Positions 24,201 to 37,426 of a stretch of 64,000 bases of DNA are shown here, piece after piece. Position numbers and translations under genes: made by a program. Origin of the DNA: Zelopaecilomyces penicillatus. Taxonomy: Eukaryota > Ascomycota > Sordariomycetes > Hypocreales > Pseudodiploosporaceae. The DNA is taken from assembly GCA_005765155.1 (NCBI GenBank), contig VCCP01000001.1, positions 6,758,001 to 6,822,000 of the forward strand, read 5' to 3'. The stretch's first letter is position 1, and each line of letters opens with the position of its first letter. The notes under the pieces were generated by a model. That model saw nothing but the letters and a program-made list of their open reading frames with translations. It was not told the DNA's origin and did not search any database.

Positions 24201-24871
24201 CGCATCTTCGGAACGACTTTCCGGGACCCTTGCCAGGCGGACCTGGGCCAGGCGGGAAGAGCTGGGAGCTACTAATAGCCTGTGGAGGGGTTTAGAAACC
24301 TTGCAACAACAAAAAATGAAGCTTGTCCATCAAATGTTTAGTTCTTGGTGGGGTAGGTGGTCAAGAAAACGGAAACTCCATGGACATTTTCTTCGGTACG
24401 CGTCATTTTTAAGCCCCCACGCAACCACAAACTCGTCGAGGTGCACTGACTTGCCCTAAAACTTAGATAGTAAATGACAATCGCGCTTTTAAGAACCCCA
24501 AAGGACAGGCTAAAACAAGGCTTGTTTGGCTTGAATCAAGAGAAACAGCATGAGCTATCGCCCGCGTAACGCAGTCAACTAGCATGTACAGCAAAGAGAG
24601 CAGACATCCGATATCACCACAACGTCGCCTTTGGCTGTCAAAGGGGGTATCGTATAATTCACTAGACAGTAGTTTGACACACCTCCATGTCATGCCATAT
24701 CTCGATATCGTAGTCCCAGCACGTTGGTAACACACCCTCCCATTCAATTTCCACTCTTCCTCAATTGGCAAGTTCGTTAAATCACATCACCAACCTCTTA
24801 TCCGCTGCTGCATGATGACAGGTATTGGTGATCTGACTCGCAGCTTCAATCCCGTCGGTCGATACTTTCGC
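21243..24871. other. Long intergenic region upstream of the MFS gene
   Basis: 3.6 kb without a believable gene. Short ORFs on both strands are unsupported. A GC-rich stretch at about 23039-23095 carries several CGG/CCG triplets of the kind bound by Zn2Cys6 factors, but no fixed spacing is evident. The 23630-23710 and 24880-24930 zones are pyrimidine- or purine-biased. Confidence 0.45.
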
Positions 24872-26777
24872 CTAATCATCTATCCCATCCCACTCATCTT
24901 CTTCTTCTTCTTCTACTTCCTCCTCGGCGCTATCTCCGCTATCTCCAGACATGCCGCCGTCCTCATCCCCACTTTCGCCGTCACTCATCTCGCTGTCGCT
25001 GTCATCACTGCCGTCACTAACATCTCTCCCCTGCAGCGAAACCGGCTGACCAGTCGATCGCAGCACTGGCATCCCCATCACATCACGCACCATCTTCCCA
25101 CTGTCATCCCGCAGGTACGGTCCTTCGCCGCCTTCCCCATCCCCATCTTTATCATCATCGCCATCGCCATCGCCATCGCCAACATCTCGGACGAACCCGG
25201 CAACGAAAAATCCCATTACACCTCGCCCATCGCCCTTGTAAGATCTGATGCAGCCGTCCGCCACTTCCGCATCGCCCTTGCAAGCTTCCACCAGCCCTCG
25301 CACAGGCCACTCTTTCATGCCGCTCACCTGGTCCTCTCGTCGCATGATGCGCCAGCCCCTAGCCTTGCCCACCTTGGACTCCAGAGCGCGCATAACCACC
25401 TGTTCATTCTCTTGCACGTGTACAGAGCATGTTGAATACGTGACCTTTGTGGCGCGAGGGAAATGGAACGCGTGTAAAAGAAGCGTCAGTTGAAACGATG
25501 AGAGGGCTTCTAACCTCGCCTCCAGATCCTTTTCTGACTTGACTACCGTCTCATTACCGTCATCATCTCGAATGATGTCCTGTTCTTGGTCTTTGACTTC
25601 TTCGTGTTTCCTTTTGCGGTTGTTGTTGTTATTGGCCGCCTTTGTCGTGCTTGATGTGCCTTTACTAGACCTAGTATCACTAGATTGTTCTGGCAAATGA
25701 ACTTCAGGCATCGAATCACGACCAACAATGCCGCTGCCCGAGCAACTCGGATCCAGTAGCAAAGCCCCAACATTCTTGAACTTTTCTGATTTTGGATCCA
25801 CCTGCAAAAAGTCCTGCCCGAACCCGATGCGCGTCGTCTTTTTGGACCCCGCAACCTTGACCATCTTCTCCAACGTCTGGGCTCTTCTTGAATCCTTCTC
25901 GAAAGCATAAATCGTCTGTGGCTCTGTCTCAAACTCTGGCTGATGCTCGTGCATGATAGCGGCCAAATGTGTAGTCTTGTTCCCCGGAGCAGAGCAGGCG
26001 TCCACCACGTCGCCATCTTCAGATCGGGGATCCAACAAGTAAGCCGGGAAACATGATGCCTTGTCCTGTAGAATAACCTTTCCCGAAGCATAGGCATCCG
26101 TCTTAGTGAGATCAATCCCCGACGTCACAGCAACCAAGTTGGGCACGTGCGGATCGATATAGATGAACTTTCCCTCCTTTGTGACAACATCCTGGATACT
26201 ATGTGCCCGCTCATGATTTGAGAACGTAGTCTCCAGCTGTTCCTCCAAAGTGGACTTGAGTGCATTCACGCGCACCCAGCGTGGATAGTTTGCCTCTTCT
26301 CCTGCCGCAGCCTTGTCAACTTGCGCTTTCAACACCTCTAGCGAAGGAGCTTTTCGACGCAACCGCGCCAAGGTGAGTTCTGAACTCAAGCGGCCTTTGT
26401 GTCGCTCGACACAGGCCCTGAGACCATGACTCTGAGGCAAAGCAACTCCTCCTCTTGCAAGAAGCAAATCATGCACTAAGAGCAAAGACAGAGTAGGCGT
26501 AAGCTGTGAACAGAGGTCAGCATGTTTCAAATGGCGACACAATAAATGTCGATATATCTGTAATATTACACACCTTTCGTTCTAGTTTCAGTAAGTCTGC
26601 CCTCTCAATGACCTCTTTAAGCACAGGGCTCCATTTACTGCTCTCCAACACCAGCGCATAAATCTGACTTGGCGGCGATTTGATGGTCTTCTTACCACCA
26701 AACACTCGTGATTTCAAGCTGCCTCCGTCCGTGGATGACGTTGACAAAATCTCTGCCGCTTCATGATATAGTGACAT
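24872..26777 (-). CDS. RCM1: rRNA (cytosine-C5) methyltransferase, NSUN5/Rcm1 type
   Basis: Two exons, 26777-26574 and 26503-24872, give 611 aa. The 70-nt intron (donor GTGTGT, acceptor TTCACAG) is in phase 0, joining LKLERK to LTPTLS. The Nop2/NSUN domain is complete: an N-terminal cap, the AdoMet motif DACSAPGNKTTHLA at 236-249, the DPSCSGSG loop with the release Cys at 322, and the STCS nucleophile Cys at 427. The YHEAAEIL N-terminus and the overall layout match NSUN5/Rcm1, which makes m5C in large-subunit rRNA in the nucleolus. Insertions include a poly-Asn run at 359-363 followed by a basic NRKRKHEE segment. The C-terminus is strongly acidic (EEEVEEEEEDEWDGIDD), common in nucleolar proteins. 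Confidence 0.93.
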
Positions 26778-27746
26778 GATTTTTTGAATTAGTCATGTTA
26801 TACGGAACAGGCAATTCGCGATAGTGGTTTATAGTTGTGCAAAGCTACAAGCAGTTTTTTTTTTGGACTGCCATATAGGAAAATGAAGTTTTGTCAGTGT
26901 CTGGCATATTAGCCGCCGTTCAACCGGGTCACGATCCAACGATCAACCAACACCAGGACCATTCATAGCTCCCCTAGTAATCAACAAAAAATACATTTAG
27001 CTTATAAGACCCCTAAAAAGATTTCATTTCTTGTGGGTTAATTTTTTTATTTTATTTATACAATAACCCGGGGTTGAAATACTTGGCAAATTAGCCACTC
27101 AAATAACGAACGTCAAGTCAAGTACGTACGACCATCGAAAGAATACAAGAAATTATTTATGAAAGTGTTAATAAAAAAACTTGATATGAAACTATTTGAA
27201 GCTTAATCTAATTCATATTGAAAAAAAAACATGATATCTGGTTGAACTGAGCGCTTCTTCATTTTAGCATATCGAGAGGTGGCCAAGATGATACATTAGT
27301 TCAAGCATCTCGAATAAAGGAATTATATGCTTATCACATCAGTTAAATGGCACGAGTAAATTTAATGCGATGGCTTCAATTTGACACACGGTATATACCG
27401 CGTGCCGTCTATATAACATTTGACAGCCACTATATGTCTTCAATTGGGTTCTTGATATATCTCTCAAAACGTCCCCCCGACAGCCGCTGGTGAATGACTT
27501 TGAGGTAACCGGGTACAAGAAAAAGAAAAGAAAGATAAAGATGTGAGAAAAAATAACAAGTTTGAATGGAGAAAAAAATGTGTCGTCTAGCTACACAGTC
27601 AGAGAATCAAGATACCTAATCCGTTGCTCCCACCATAATAAGCACAGCCAGAGCCAGAGTAGGAGTAGCAAAGCAGCTAGCCCTACCCGGGGCGGCCAAG
27701 ATTAACCAGGATTGCCTAGCTTTCAAGCGAGGCATACCGCTTAGTG
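26778..27746. other. AT-rich intergenic block
   Basis: 969 bp upstream of the NSUN5 gene and downstream of the DUF1996 gene. Much of 26990-27350 is clearly AT-rich compared with its flanks, with poly-A and poly-T runs. There are no ORFs, terminal inverted repeats or transposase remnants. It may be an old mutated element or simple promoter/3'-UTR sequence. Confidence 0.5.
27389..27400. promoter_or_regulatory. CGG-N6-CCG palindrome
   Basis: A perfect 12-bp palindrome CGGTATATACCG lies about 610 bp upstream of the NSUN5-type start codon. Inverted CGG half-sites with 6-bp spacing are the form bound by some Zn2Cys6 dimers such as yeast Ppr1. The site is seen directly; its use is inference. Confidence 0.25.
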
Positions 27747-29616
27747 CTAGATGCTACGGTGCTTGTGAAGATGGAGGTGTTCGTGAGCACGTCGAACCTT
27801 GCCACTCTTGACACTAACATCGCCATCTTTGCTGTATACACTGAGTGCCCAGCTTCCTCCACACATCTGTTCAGCGTTGCCCTCGCAGGCCATTGAGCAC
27901 GCTGAATCGTCAATCTTCTTGGAGCCAACAAGTTCATTGCCGCAATAACATTGACCACCGTATTCAGTTCCGGCCACAGCGAAACCAGCTGACTGGCAGT
28001 GTTTGACGCAATTGTCGTTGCTCACAGCGCCTAGATTTGGACGGATCTTTCCACTGAGAACACGGTCATTTGAATCCTTGAAGCAACCTGCATACTTGAA
28101 GCCTGCAACTGACGCTGTAGAGTTGTTGGTAGGGGCGTCAGTAGGACCAGGTTGTCCGGCAGTGACTGTCACGGTTTGCCAGACAGTGTGGATTTTCTGT
28201 GTGCAACCAGACGGGCTGCCTGGGTTATTGCTTACGGGAGCCAGTGGTTTGGAAGGCTGGGGAACTCCGTACGTAGGAGAGTCGGGAAAGTCGGGAGATT
28301 TGGTTGTATCGGGGGATTTCGTCGTGGGTGATGCTGGCTTGCTCGTAGTCTTGGTCGGGTTATCACTTCCACCAGAGCTTGGAGCGGAATTTGAAGGGGG
28401 GTTGGGACTGGGGTTGGGGTTGGGGTTGGTATTTCCGTCACCCTCTCCATAGGCCCATCCAGAAATCTGGTTCTTCCCTGGCAAGTTCTGGAGGATTCCG
28501 TCCACCTTCTCATCCACTGGGGAAGGAATTGTACATTCCTCCTTGTTGAGGCCATAGAATAGACCGGGGCACTTATCCATGCCGGTTGATCCAGCGTCGC
28601 AAGTATCGATGATGTGCTGCAGTAACTTCTCATCCCATCCAGACATGAAATCGGCATGTTGACCATAACCAGTAGCATCTCCGTTCGAAAGAACAAAGGG
28701 CTGGACACCCTTTCCTTGCTCCCAGCGATCCTTGAAAGCAGGAGTGTTCCAATATGCCTCGAAGAATAGATGAGGAACATGAATGTATCCCTTGGGACAA
28801 TCTTTCTTGCCATTGCCAGCGTCCGTGGGCCAAGCCATGTTCTCCTTCCAGTTCGTCAAGCCAGCTTTGGGGTTATAGCACGAAGGGAAGTGTGTATCAC
28901 CTCGAAGAGGAGAGGCGTAGGCATCGCAGTTCTGGTCGGGAAACCCAACACCTTCGCCCTTGTTGTTAGAGTCGCCAATTCCAGCCATGGTTCCATCGGA
29001 GTCCACCGGCCAAGAAGGAGGGCTATAATTGTTGTTAGAGCGGGGGCAAGTCCATTTGACGGGATTGACAGGTCCTTTGGAAGGGTCGAGATTGCTTGAA
29101 GCGCCTCCCTCTGGAGGTGACCGAAGTGTTGAGTCTCCAATAAGCATGGAAAGCCCGAGTGGGAAAGCCTTGATCTCGTCATTGGTAGGTTCGAAGCTGG
29201 ATCGCAAAGTCAAAAAACCGGTCACAGATAAAACAGATATGGCATATTGCAGAGTGAAGTCTGGCTTACAAGTAGTAGATGTTGCTGTAGAAGAGCTCGA
29301 CGGCTTCCAAGGCACCAGTCTTTGGGTCCTTGAAATACAGAGAGGGGAACCAATAGTTGCTCATGTCGCCCTTAATCAAAGCATTTGTGCATTTTGAGTC
29401 CCGTAAAGTCTCGCCAGTAGAGTTCATTCCGAAGTTGCTGCCGCCCAAGACGGTGTGGACGTGGCCAGAAAGTGTTCCAGGGTTCATAATGGGATCAACA
29501 CGAGCCTTGGTGAGTTGTTTGTTGGTGAAGCGTAGGACAGCAAAGGAGCGTTTATCTTTGGCTGCAGAAGCCACACTTGCTAACACTGCCAGCGCAGTGG
29601 CTGTGGTGAACTTCAT
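27747..29616 (-). CDS. Secreted DUF1996 protein with C-terminal WSC domain
   Basis: Two exons, 29616-29270 and 29196-27747, give 598 aa. The intron 29197-29269 has donor GTAAGC and acceptor TCCAG, giving YYFFEPTND at the join. Residues 1-18 (MKFTTATALAVLASVASA) are a signal peptide. DUF1996 spans about 35-355, with the typical SGHVHTVLGGSNF, WFPSLYF and FPSCYN motifs plus Cys pairs. A Pro/Ser/Thr linker (370-475), probably O-glycosylated, leads to a WSC domain at 481-571 (YAGCFKDS ... GGQCYCGNE ... MCGGSWALSVY) of the carbohydrate-binding type. The extreme C-terminus is basic and His-rich (HEHLHLHKHR) after a VRR site. The protein likely acts in the cell wall or outside the cell; the biochemical role is unknown. 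The upstream TTG-initiated extension to 29658 is not used. Confidence 0.92.
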
Positions 29617-30050
29617 CTTGAATGCGTTGGACGAAATATAGCGAGTAAAAGTTCTCAATCGACTGCTGGAGAGAGTTTGTGTTGTTTATAACTCCGTTTA
29701 GATACTGTTTCTCGGGGTGAAAACGTCGTCGGGTTTCCAGAAAGGAGTGTTTTTGTTAAATTGTTTGGTGTTGCCAGAGCACCATAGAAGTAAATGAAAA
29801 GTTTGTTGATTAGCGTAACAGGTCAGGACCCAGTCGTGACTCAGTGAAGGAGTGGAAGACACAAACAGAACAAGCTGTTGGTGTCGAATAGGAAAAGAGA
29901 GAGAAAGTGCCCAGCAGCTTGATTGAAGCGTTAAAGAGTGGGATGAAGAAAGGAAAGAAGAGAAAAGTCACTGGCGAGAGACAGGTTAAAGTATGAAGAC
30001 GAGGAGGTTGAAGAGTTGAAGCTATTGCGGGTAGACAGGGGGGAGGTAAA

Positions 30051-30059
30051 GTATATAGG
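30051..30059 (-). promoter_or_regulatory. TATA-like element of the DUF1996-WSC gene
   Basis: On the minus strand this reads CCTATATAC, about 435 bases upstream of the ATG. It is followed by a pyrimidine-rich stretch of the kind that marks fungal transcription starts. Confidence 0.35.
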
Positions 30060-33000
30060 GGGGGTGTTGTGGTGTAGCACAGCACTGGCTGTGTCGTACG
30101 ACCACATTAGCTTACTGGGTTCTTTGCTAGCCTGCTCACCGGCCGTGGAGGTAGGCAAAGGAGAGGCATACGGATAGTCGTGCTACTCCGAGAATAGAGT
30201 CCACGTACGTCGAGACTCCTGTTTACTATCCATCTACTCCTGATGGGTGGGTGGGTTTGTCGGGTAGCTTAACAGCTGGTGGATAGGCGCTGTCCGTGTG
30301 CAGGGCTCAAGTTGCCAGGGTCCAGCGCTTCCAGGCCCCCCTGAAGCCATCCGTTTCCGTGGGTGCCCCTCTCTAGGGTTCCACTAATTGTTCGGACTCG
30401 CATTCTTGGAAGAAACAGCAAAAGGAAAGCAGCAGACAGGGCCATTCATTCAAGGATGTTGTTGGTTGATTCGACTATTCGTACGACGTATGCGTATGGA
30501 GTACCACTGATCATAGTACCTCACTGGTTTGGCAACACCAAGTGCAGTTGTCTGCTGTATGTCCGCAACTTGTAGTGTAACTTGCGAGCAATTTTCGAAG
30601 GCAGCATCGTTGCCAGACTATGTTGCCCGCAGAGGAACAAGACCACCCTGTTCAAAAGAAAAGCAAGGCAGCGGCGTAGGAGAGAATCCACCTCCAAGCT
30701 TGTTGTACCTGCATACGGCTCAACTCAATGGCCTAGGGTGTGATTGGATATGACGGGCTGGTGGGTTGTTGGCGCCGACTGGTGCGACGACCACACCAAG
30801 AAAAGGTGGTGTTGCGCAAGTAGACGACAGGATGCCAAGGTTGCAAGGTCCTTTTCGGCTTACCCTATGAATGAACTGCTTCAGCAGAAACGCAAGCACC
30901 AAACAAGCTTGGAAAGGGGGAAGGGAGGGTGGTAGTGGTCCTCATGTCCACGCAAAGAGATGGGACGTCATACGCGCTGCACAGTTTGGAAATTCCTTGT
31001 CATGAACATACAGTGAACCGATGGAAAAGGGAAACATCTCAAGCATCTCACGTTCAGTGCCTGTTGTTACATGGATACCTGAGGTTTAGTGTTCTGCACA
31101 TGGATGGTAGAAGAACCCTTAGTAAGCCTTCAACCTGACCAACAACACAAGCTGGGGCCACGTTTAGGTTGCGTGGCTGGGCGCTACCTTGAGATCTGAA
31201 ACACTGTTTACTCTTTCTTTTCTGTTTCTGGACAACCCCCGCCAGTATCCTATTCGTTCGTGTTCGAGAACGGCATCTTGGCTGCTTACGCGGATGCCCA
31301 CATGCCAGCTGAGAAAAGCAGGAGGAGAGGCAGGGGCTACGATTCATGAAAACTCAGTCTATTCAGACGCTTCCACGGCCTTCTACCTAGGCTGTCGATA
31401 ATCATCAGCGAGGCCATAGAGGTATGTTGGCAGCAAACAAACTTACACGAGAAGCACCATCAGCATTATGGCACTGTCACCCTTTCCTATTTGAATTGTG
31501 TAGATGATGACGTATTCTTACTTTATGCTCACTGTCTACGTAGTATACATTCTACAAACAGCTTCACCAACTTACGGACCTCCTACTCTTGCCGCTCTCC
31601 TCTTTGGTCTATCGGGTTCGGAAATTGGACAACAAAAACACTATATTATTTATTTAACGGTCAAACATTGTTGTTTCCTTTTTTGGATTTATGCCAATCA
31701 GCAATCAGCAGCCATGAGTTGATCTTCCTGTTTCGTTTTATGTTGTGCTCATCATCGTTCAAGTGGGGCCACCCATGCTTCGGAAGACGCTCGCCGAGCA
31801 GCAGGGGACAAGGGTTTCCGATCCATCAAATTTTTCTCAGCACCAAGTTAAACACTCATCCAGTCGCCCAGAATAGCGAATACAACCGAGCACAGCCGGG
31901 TACAACCGCAGAGGGGGAAACAAGGAAAGGTCCGTCTTGGCAGCTTGCAGAGACCGTGTGGACTGGTCGTCGACGCCAAAGTCTGGCACCTTGGCCTTTC
32001 TGAACGAAGCAGTGCTCGAGAAGAGCAAAACCTCTGATGCTCTGAAACGCCCAGCCAGGAGTCCCGTACTTATGAATATTTCGTCAGTGTACGTCACCAT
32101 GGCACACATCACTCATTTGATGTTGATGTTTGCCAACATTTCTGGGCGTCTCGCCGTCAGGGGCAGAGGCCGCAGCGTGCGTGGCCACAGTAAATGCGGC
32201 GTCTAGTCCATTCTCACAGCGCCTACCTTAGTTAATCGTGCTGTGGGGGTTGATGGACAGCTAGATGCACACAGTCGTCAACCATGGCAGTCTTGGCTAG
32301 AACGCAACACCAGCCATTGAGCATCGACAAACCTCTCAGCGCCCCCCACCAGTTCACTAGTCTGGCAGACAGGCGGTGGGGGCGACTTGGGCCATGAAAC
32401 ACACTAACTAGCGCCTGGCCGGGCTCTCGAAGCCTCTCATGCACTGATGAGCAACCGCCGATTGGCCCGCGAGATTTGATGCATTGCCGTTTTTGGCCCT
32501 CCAAGTGGGAGTTATGTTTGGCACCTGCGAACCGTTCATATAAAAAAGAGTGTGTGGTGGTCTCCGCTTAAATTTATGGATATCTATGGGGGTATCTACG
32601 AGAAAATTAACTTTAACTCGGCTATCACCACACAGCACTCTATGGCACTTGCGATGTTAATAACATTGACATAGCCATATACAAAGAGACACATAGCGGT
32701 TTTAAAGTGACCCGCCGTTCTCATGGTTCCTACCCCATGACAGCTGGACATCAATGTTAGCATGGCGAATTGGCAGGTGCCTCGCTGCAAGCATCTTGAG
32801 AAAATATTAAATATATCCAATGCGGAGCAGCTTATTTTGCTTTCTTTTTATCCACCCTCACCCAGTCCCTCATCTCCTTCTGTTTGGTTTAGATTGTCCT
32901 GCAACCGACACTACCTGACAATATATGGCCAACAGACTTCCGGGGAAATGACCGTAGCATTCGCCGAGACTCAATATGGACGAAACATGACCTACTCCTT

Positions 33001-34890
33001 TGCTATTTAATTAATTCACGATCTGACGGGAAATCTCCACACTGGCTGACACATTATTACTGCTTTAACAAACCGTTATTCCAGTGGCGGGCCAGCGTCA
33101 CCCCACATCTGACTGGCAAATATCGGCTGCCCGATGCCGCTAAGCGTTGCATTATCTGAAGATACAGTATGATGACCAATGCCACGGATAAGCCGCCTCT
33201 ATACACCAAATGTCGCTCTGAGCATTGGGCTATAAATGAATCTAATGAATCATCATCAGCCACTCAGCCACTGAATTCATCATCCCGCACTCCATGCTTT
33301 ATAGTAACTCTAAGCCTTTTAGTGGCTGACAGCTGGATAGGCGAATATGTTATTGGCAATGAATTCATTTGCTTTTGTGAAAGCAGTTGGCCCGTTGACT
33401 AGATACATTGCTATTTGCTTGGATCCAATTTAGCATGTCCCTGCCCCACGTCAAGCTAACCTGATGATCTTAGTCTGTGTACCAGGGGCAAGGGGTTATC
33501 GAATGACATCTTTCGGATTTTCATGCCCACATATCCACCCAGCTCGTACGTTTTACATACGTTCGTTCGTCCGTCTCATTAACTCCTTCATTATTCACGA
33601 CAGGGCCAGCGGACTTGAGTTTCGGGATCCTTCCATTGGCCCTGTAAACAAATGTTCCAGGCCCGTCGGGATCCGTAACGCTCTCATCAAGACCCCGCTT
33701 CACCATATCCCCCTTGAGTGCTGACCTGCAAGTCCGAACAAATAGTCTTGTTTTAGCACCCTGCGCTACTGGGCGTTAATTTGTCTACCCAGCTGTCAAT
33801 GATGAGAGAAGGAAACGATTACGATTGCCTCAAATACAACTGATGGGGACTAAACTCTTCAACGAGAACGGAAATTGTTAAACGTAGACGAGTTGAGACT
33901 CGTACTCAATGATGGAGCACAGCAAGGAAACTGAACAAATTGGTGTGTGAACTCTGAACTAAGAATAAAGGAGCAACGTCCGAGCACCATCAGCGAAGAG
34001 ATGTGTGAGTAGACTTCGCTGTCTATCAAAAGATTTACAGACAGACGGTGTCTTTCGTCCCCGACTGTCACGCTCAGTGAATCCACAGAAAGGCTTCGCT
34101 TCTTTCTCATCTTGCATGCAGTCGAACCATCATATCCGCCCCTGGGCACAGGGGGAGTGGAAAGAAACCGGTGAAGCTACCTACAACGAGCCGAGGTTGC
34201 CGCTTTTGAAAACAAAAAATACAACTTCTTCCCCGTTTACATACAACGCACATGTCGCTCGACCAACGCCACTTGGCCGTCAATGCCCCCAAAATAAACC
34301 TAGCAAGCTCCCAGCCGCCAGTCACAATCCTTATTCCCAAATGGTCGTCATGCCTGAAGAGAAGAGGCAGAAGGGGGGGATGTTCATCACCTGCGGTTGA
34401 GGTTGGTCATGCTATACGAGACACAACACCGGGGCCGCGGGAGAAAACTGTCAAAGGTATTTCTGTGGCGATCATCGAATTCGCAACTATACACAGATTA
34501 CGAGATACGAAGTACTTGGTGGTTCCTCTCTGCCCATTCATATCTGAGCGCATGCGTGCTGCACGTAACGATAAGAGGGCCGTGTCACAACCACTTGCAT
34601 CGGGATCTCTACTTGCTTTCCCCCGAGCGGCCCACGGGCCATGTCTATCTATTTCTCCATTCTCCTTCTTCCACTTTTTTCTTTTCACTATCGGCGCGTC
34701 TTCTTTCTCTCTTGACGAATATGCAAGTCGCAGGTCCCTAGCACAGGCCCCATATGGCGCTCGTGCAACATCAAAAAGGGAACACTTTTGTACTTTTCCT
34801 ATTCCAAGCACAACTAGTTTTCGGTTCTCGGTTGGAGGAAGAAGCATCTTGAACCCAAAAACAAACCTAGCAATTAAGAAAAAGGGTACA

Positions 34891-34941
34891 TAACCCAACC
34901 AACCATACCCAACCAGCCAACCCAACCAACCCAACCCAGCC
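34891..34941 (+). repeat. Degenerate AACC/AACCC repeat
   Basis: Irregular tandem copies of CCAAC and CCCAAC. The unit differs from the telomeric CCCTAA, so it is a simple repeat and not a telomere relic. Confidence 0.6.
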
Positions 34942-36418
34942 CTCAGAAACTTCCCCCGAAAAGCTACACCGAAAAGCCGAGCCGCGGAAGTCTTATTCGC
35001 TGCGTCGCATCTCCTGAAAAGATGATCGCGTCATCATCACCAACGCCCAGCCGCCTTTGAAACGAACTGGCTTTTTTCATGCATAACACAGGTCAGCAAC
35101 ATCATGCTATCACACATACTGTGGCAATCCTTTCAAATCCTCTCCAGCGTTTTGCCGCTGCGGCCGACGGTGTAACTGTAATGTCTCGGAACACGGGCCA
35201 AGCACAAACGGTTTCGGGAACGAAACCCTTCTTCTTTGCCCATCAAAGTCACGCATCCCTTTGTCCCACTTTGCGATGTGTACATGCCAAGGCGCATGAG
35301 ATGGCTATGATTCATGCATGAAAAAGGGTTGTTGGGCTCAGATGTACTGATATGTTACAAAGTAGGTAGGTAGGTATGGGACCCAGGTGTTGATGTATCT
35401 CACGACAGAAACAGCGATGTGCACACATGATGCTGCACAATGATGCTCTAATGATTCACGACCTCGAAAGGATCCCGCACGTTCCATTTATTCATATCAA
35501 TCAACCAAGCTTTTCTTCCAAGGGACGGGTTCAGCTGTGCAGTTGCCGCGCTTTGTACAGCCTCAGTGCATATTCGGAGTCCGCCCCATTTTCTAAACAC
35601 CCCATATTCATGCGCTGCAAGTCGTCTAAACAAGAAGAAACAAAGCATAGATCGCTGAAAAGCGCATTCCACTAGAAAAAGCAAAGGGCAAAACAAGACA
35701 CCCTGAGTGACAACCTCATGCGCCGTACCTTTTATTGTTCGAAACTTGCCCTTTCTCCGCGGCTGTGGAGCATTTACGGCTCTCGGCTCTTCCCTGTTAC
35801 AGATGAACCTACAGCTTCCATTCGCCTAGGTAGAGGTCTGAGATGCTGGATGCCACACCTATCCGGCTTTAAGAAGTCGGCAACAACACCAACGGCTTCA
35901 TCATCAACAACGACAACAACAACAAACCAACAATCGAACCCGGAGCCTGTGCCCGTCGATTTTTCGCACAAAATAGTCAAGGTCACCACCATCTTTGGCA
36001 AAGAAGGGGGGGCAGACTAAAGCATGTGAGGCACATGGCAACTGAAATCCAGGGGTACACCTTGTGTGTGACGGAGAAGTCACAAAATAGCCTTTCCATA
36101 TGACCCACACGGATCAGGCTAGCCGATCACAGTTGCAACCTCTGCAAAGAAGTTTGAAAACGAAAAGAAATAAAAAAAAGCTTCGCGGAAGGGAAGGGAA
36201 GCGGCCCCTTCTAGTTGAGAGGTTTTGGTTGGTTGTGGACCAGGGTTTCCCGGCAGATGCTGTCCGGCATTGCCGGCACTGAGCTTCGTGCATGATTCCA
36301 TCATGCAAGCAAGAGCGCAATGAATCGACAGGGATTTTGCTTTAGGAAACACGATTGACCATCAATGCTGCAGACTCTAGAATTATAGGTAGGTGGAGTT
36401 TTTTTCTTCTTCTCTTTT

Positions 36419-36441
36419 GAGAGAGAGAGAGAGAGAGAGAG
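36419..36441 (+). repeat. GA dinucleotide microsatellite
   Basis: An uninterrupted (GA) tract of about 11 units in the gene-poor interval. Confidence 0.95.
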
Positions 36442-36577
36442 CAATTTTTTTTTAAGAAGTGTTCCGGGAGGTCTTGCTGCCGAGAAGTCTTGACTCATCA
36501 AAGCTTCATGTTCATGTCGTGTCGTGTCGTGTGCCCTTGATGTGTCAAAGTTGCCCATGTTCCGAGCCAATAACAGC

Positions 36578-36599
36578 AAGAAGAAGAAGAAGAAGAAGA
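36578..36599 (+). repeat. AAG trinucleotide microsatellite
   Basis: About seven AAG units, 135 bases after the GA tract, with a short GTGTC pentamer repeat between them (about 36515-36531). Confidence 0.95.
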
Positions 36600-37426
36600 T
36601 TCTGGCTCTTGTCCGTCCGCATGCGGACTCTGGTTCCTGCTTTTTTTTATGCACTCAGTAAACAACCTGTAAACCAAACATCATCGGCCATAACTTAATA
36701 TCACTAATCAATTAATCCTTTGAAGGCTGCTCGTATTAACAAAGCCGCGCGTGCGGCCTTGGCTCATCCCAAACTGATCAGACACATATCGACAACTATT
36801 GTCACTTTGAAACCGGGCCATGTGTTCGAGAAAGAGAATTTGCTGTTCTATTCATGACAACAGCTCAAAACAGAATATTTGCTATTCTGAAAAGCTGGCA
36901 GCTCGCCAATACCAAGCAACACTTTCAAGTGTCACCCATACGTGTCCCTCTTCGACCATCCTCTCGTCATAAATCAGTGGCTTCTGGGTATATCCAAACA
37001 TTCCAGCCCATAATGTGGGGACTAGGACGCATAGAGTGCCTTGGGTAGCACCGACAACCTGTTTGTCCGCTGCCATCAGCCAACAAGCCCATTCGGTGCC
37101 ACCGTCCCATTCAATCCATCCCATCCATCCATGCACGCCTAGAAACCGATGCAACCTATGCCAGTAACAACCAAAAAAAAGTCGTGAAATTAGGCTTCTC
37201 TGTGAGAAATTATAGCTGTCTGGCAAAAAAATGGCCAATACCATTCGCGCCCAAATTAAAATGATGTGAACAAACAATCACAATGAGGACCCCCTACCCC
37301 ACCCCTTCTCCCCTTCCCCGCGTAACAACTGTTCTTCTGCGCCTTTCTCAATGTATGTTACAGTCCAGTTTCCAGGTTATCAAACGTCAGATAATGCTTG
37401 ACCCTTTTTTTTTTTTTTCAGTTGTG

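Larger units (their letters stand above)
29617..37426. other. 7.8-kb gene-poor region
   Basis: Lies between the DUF1996 gene start and the velvet gene stop. The first 450 bases look like the DUF1996 leader and promoter. The longest frame, 213 codons at 34252-34893 (+), overlaps a 175-codon frame on the other strand. Both have irregular composition (poly-Phe, Arg clusters) and no domain, so neither is called. Simple repeats lie at 34891, 36419 and 36578. No RNA gene or transposon was recognised. Confidence 0.45.

Noticed and set aside
24812..25435. 207-codon ORF on + strand with hydrophobic repeats
   Set aside because: It is the antisense shadow of the acidic C-terminus of the NSUN5-type gene; the Ile/Ala and Phe runs are complements of Asp/Glu codons.
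34252..34893. 213-codon ORF with ATG in the gene-poor region
   Set aside because: Irregular composition, no domain, and it overlaps an equally long frame on the other strand.
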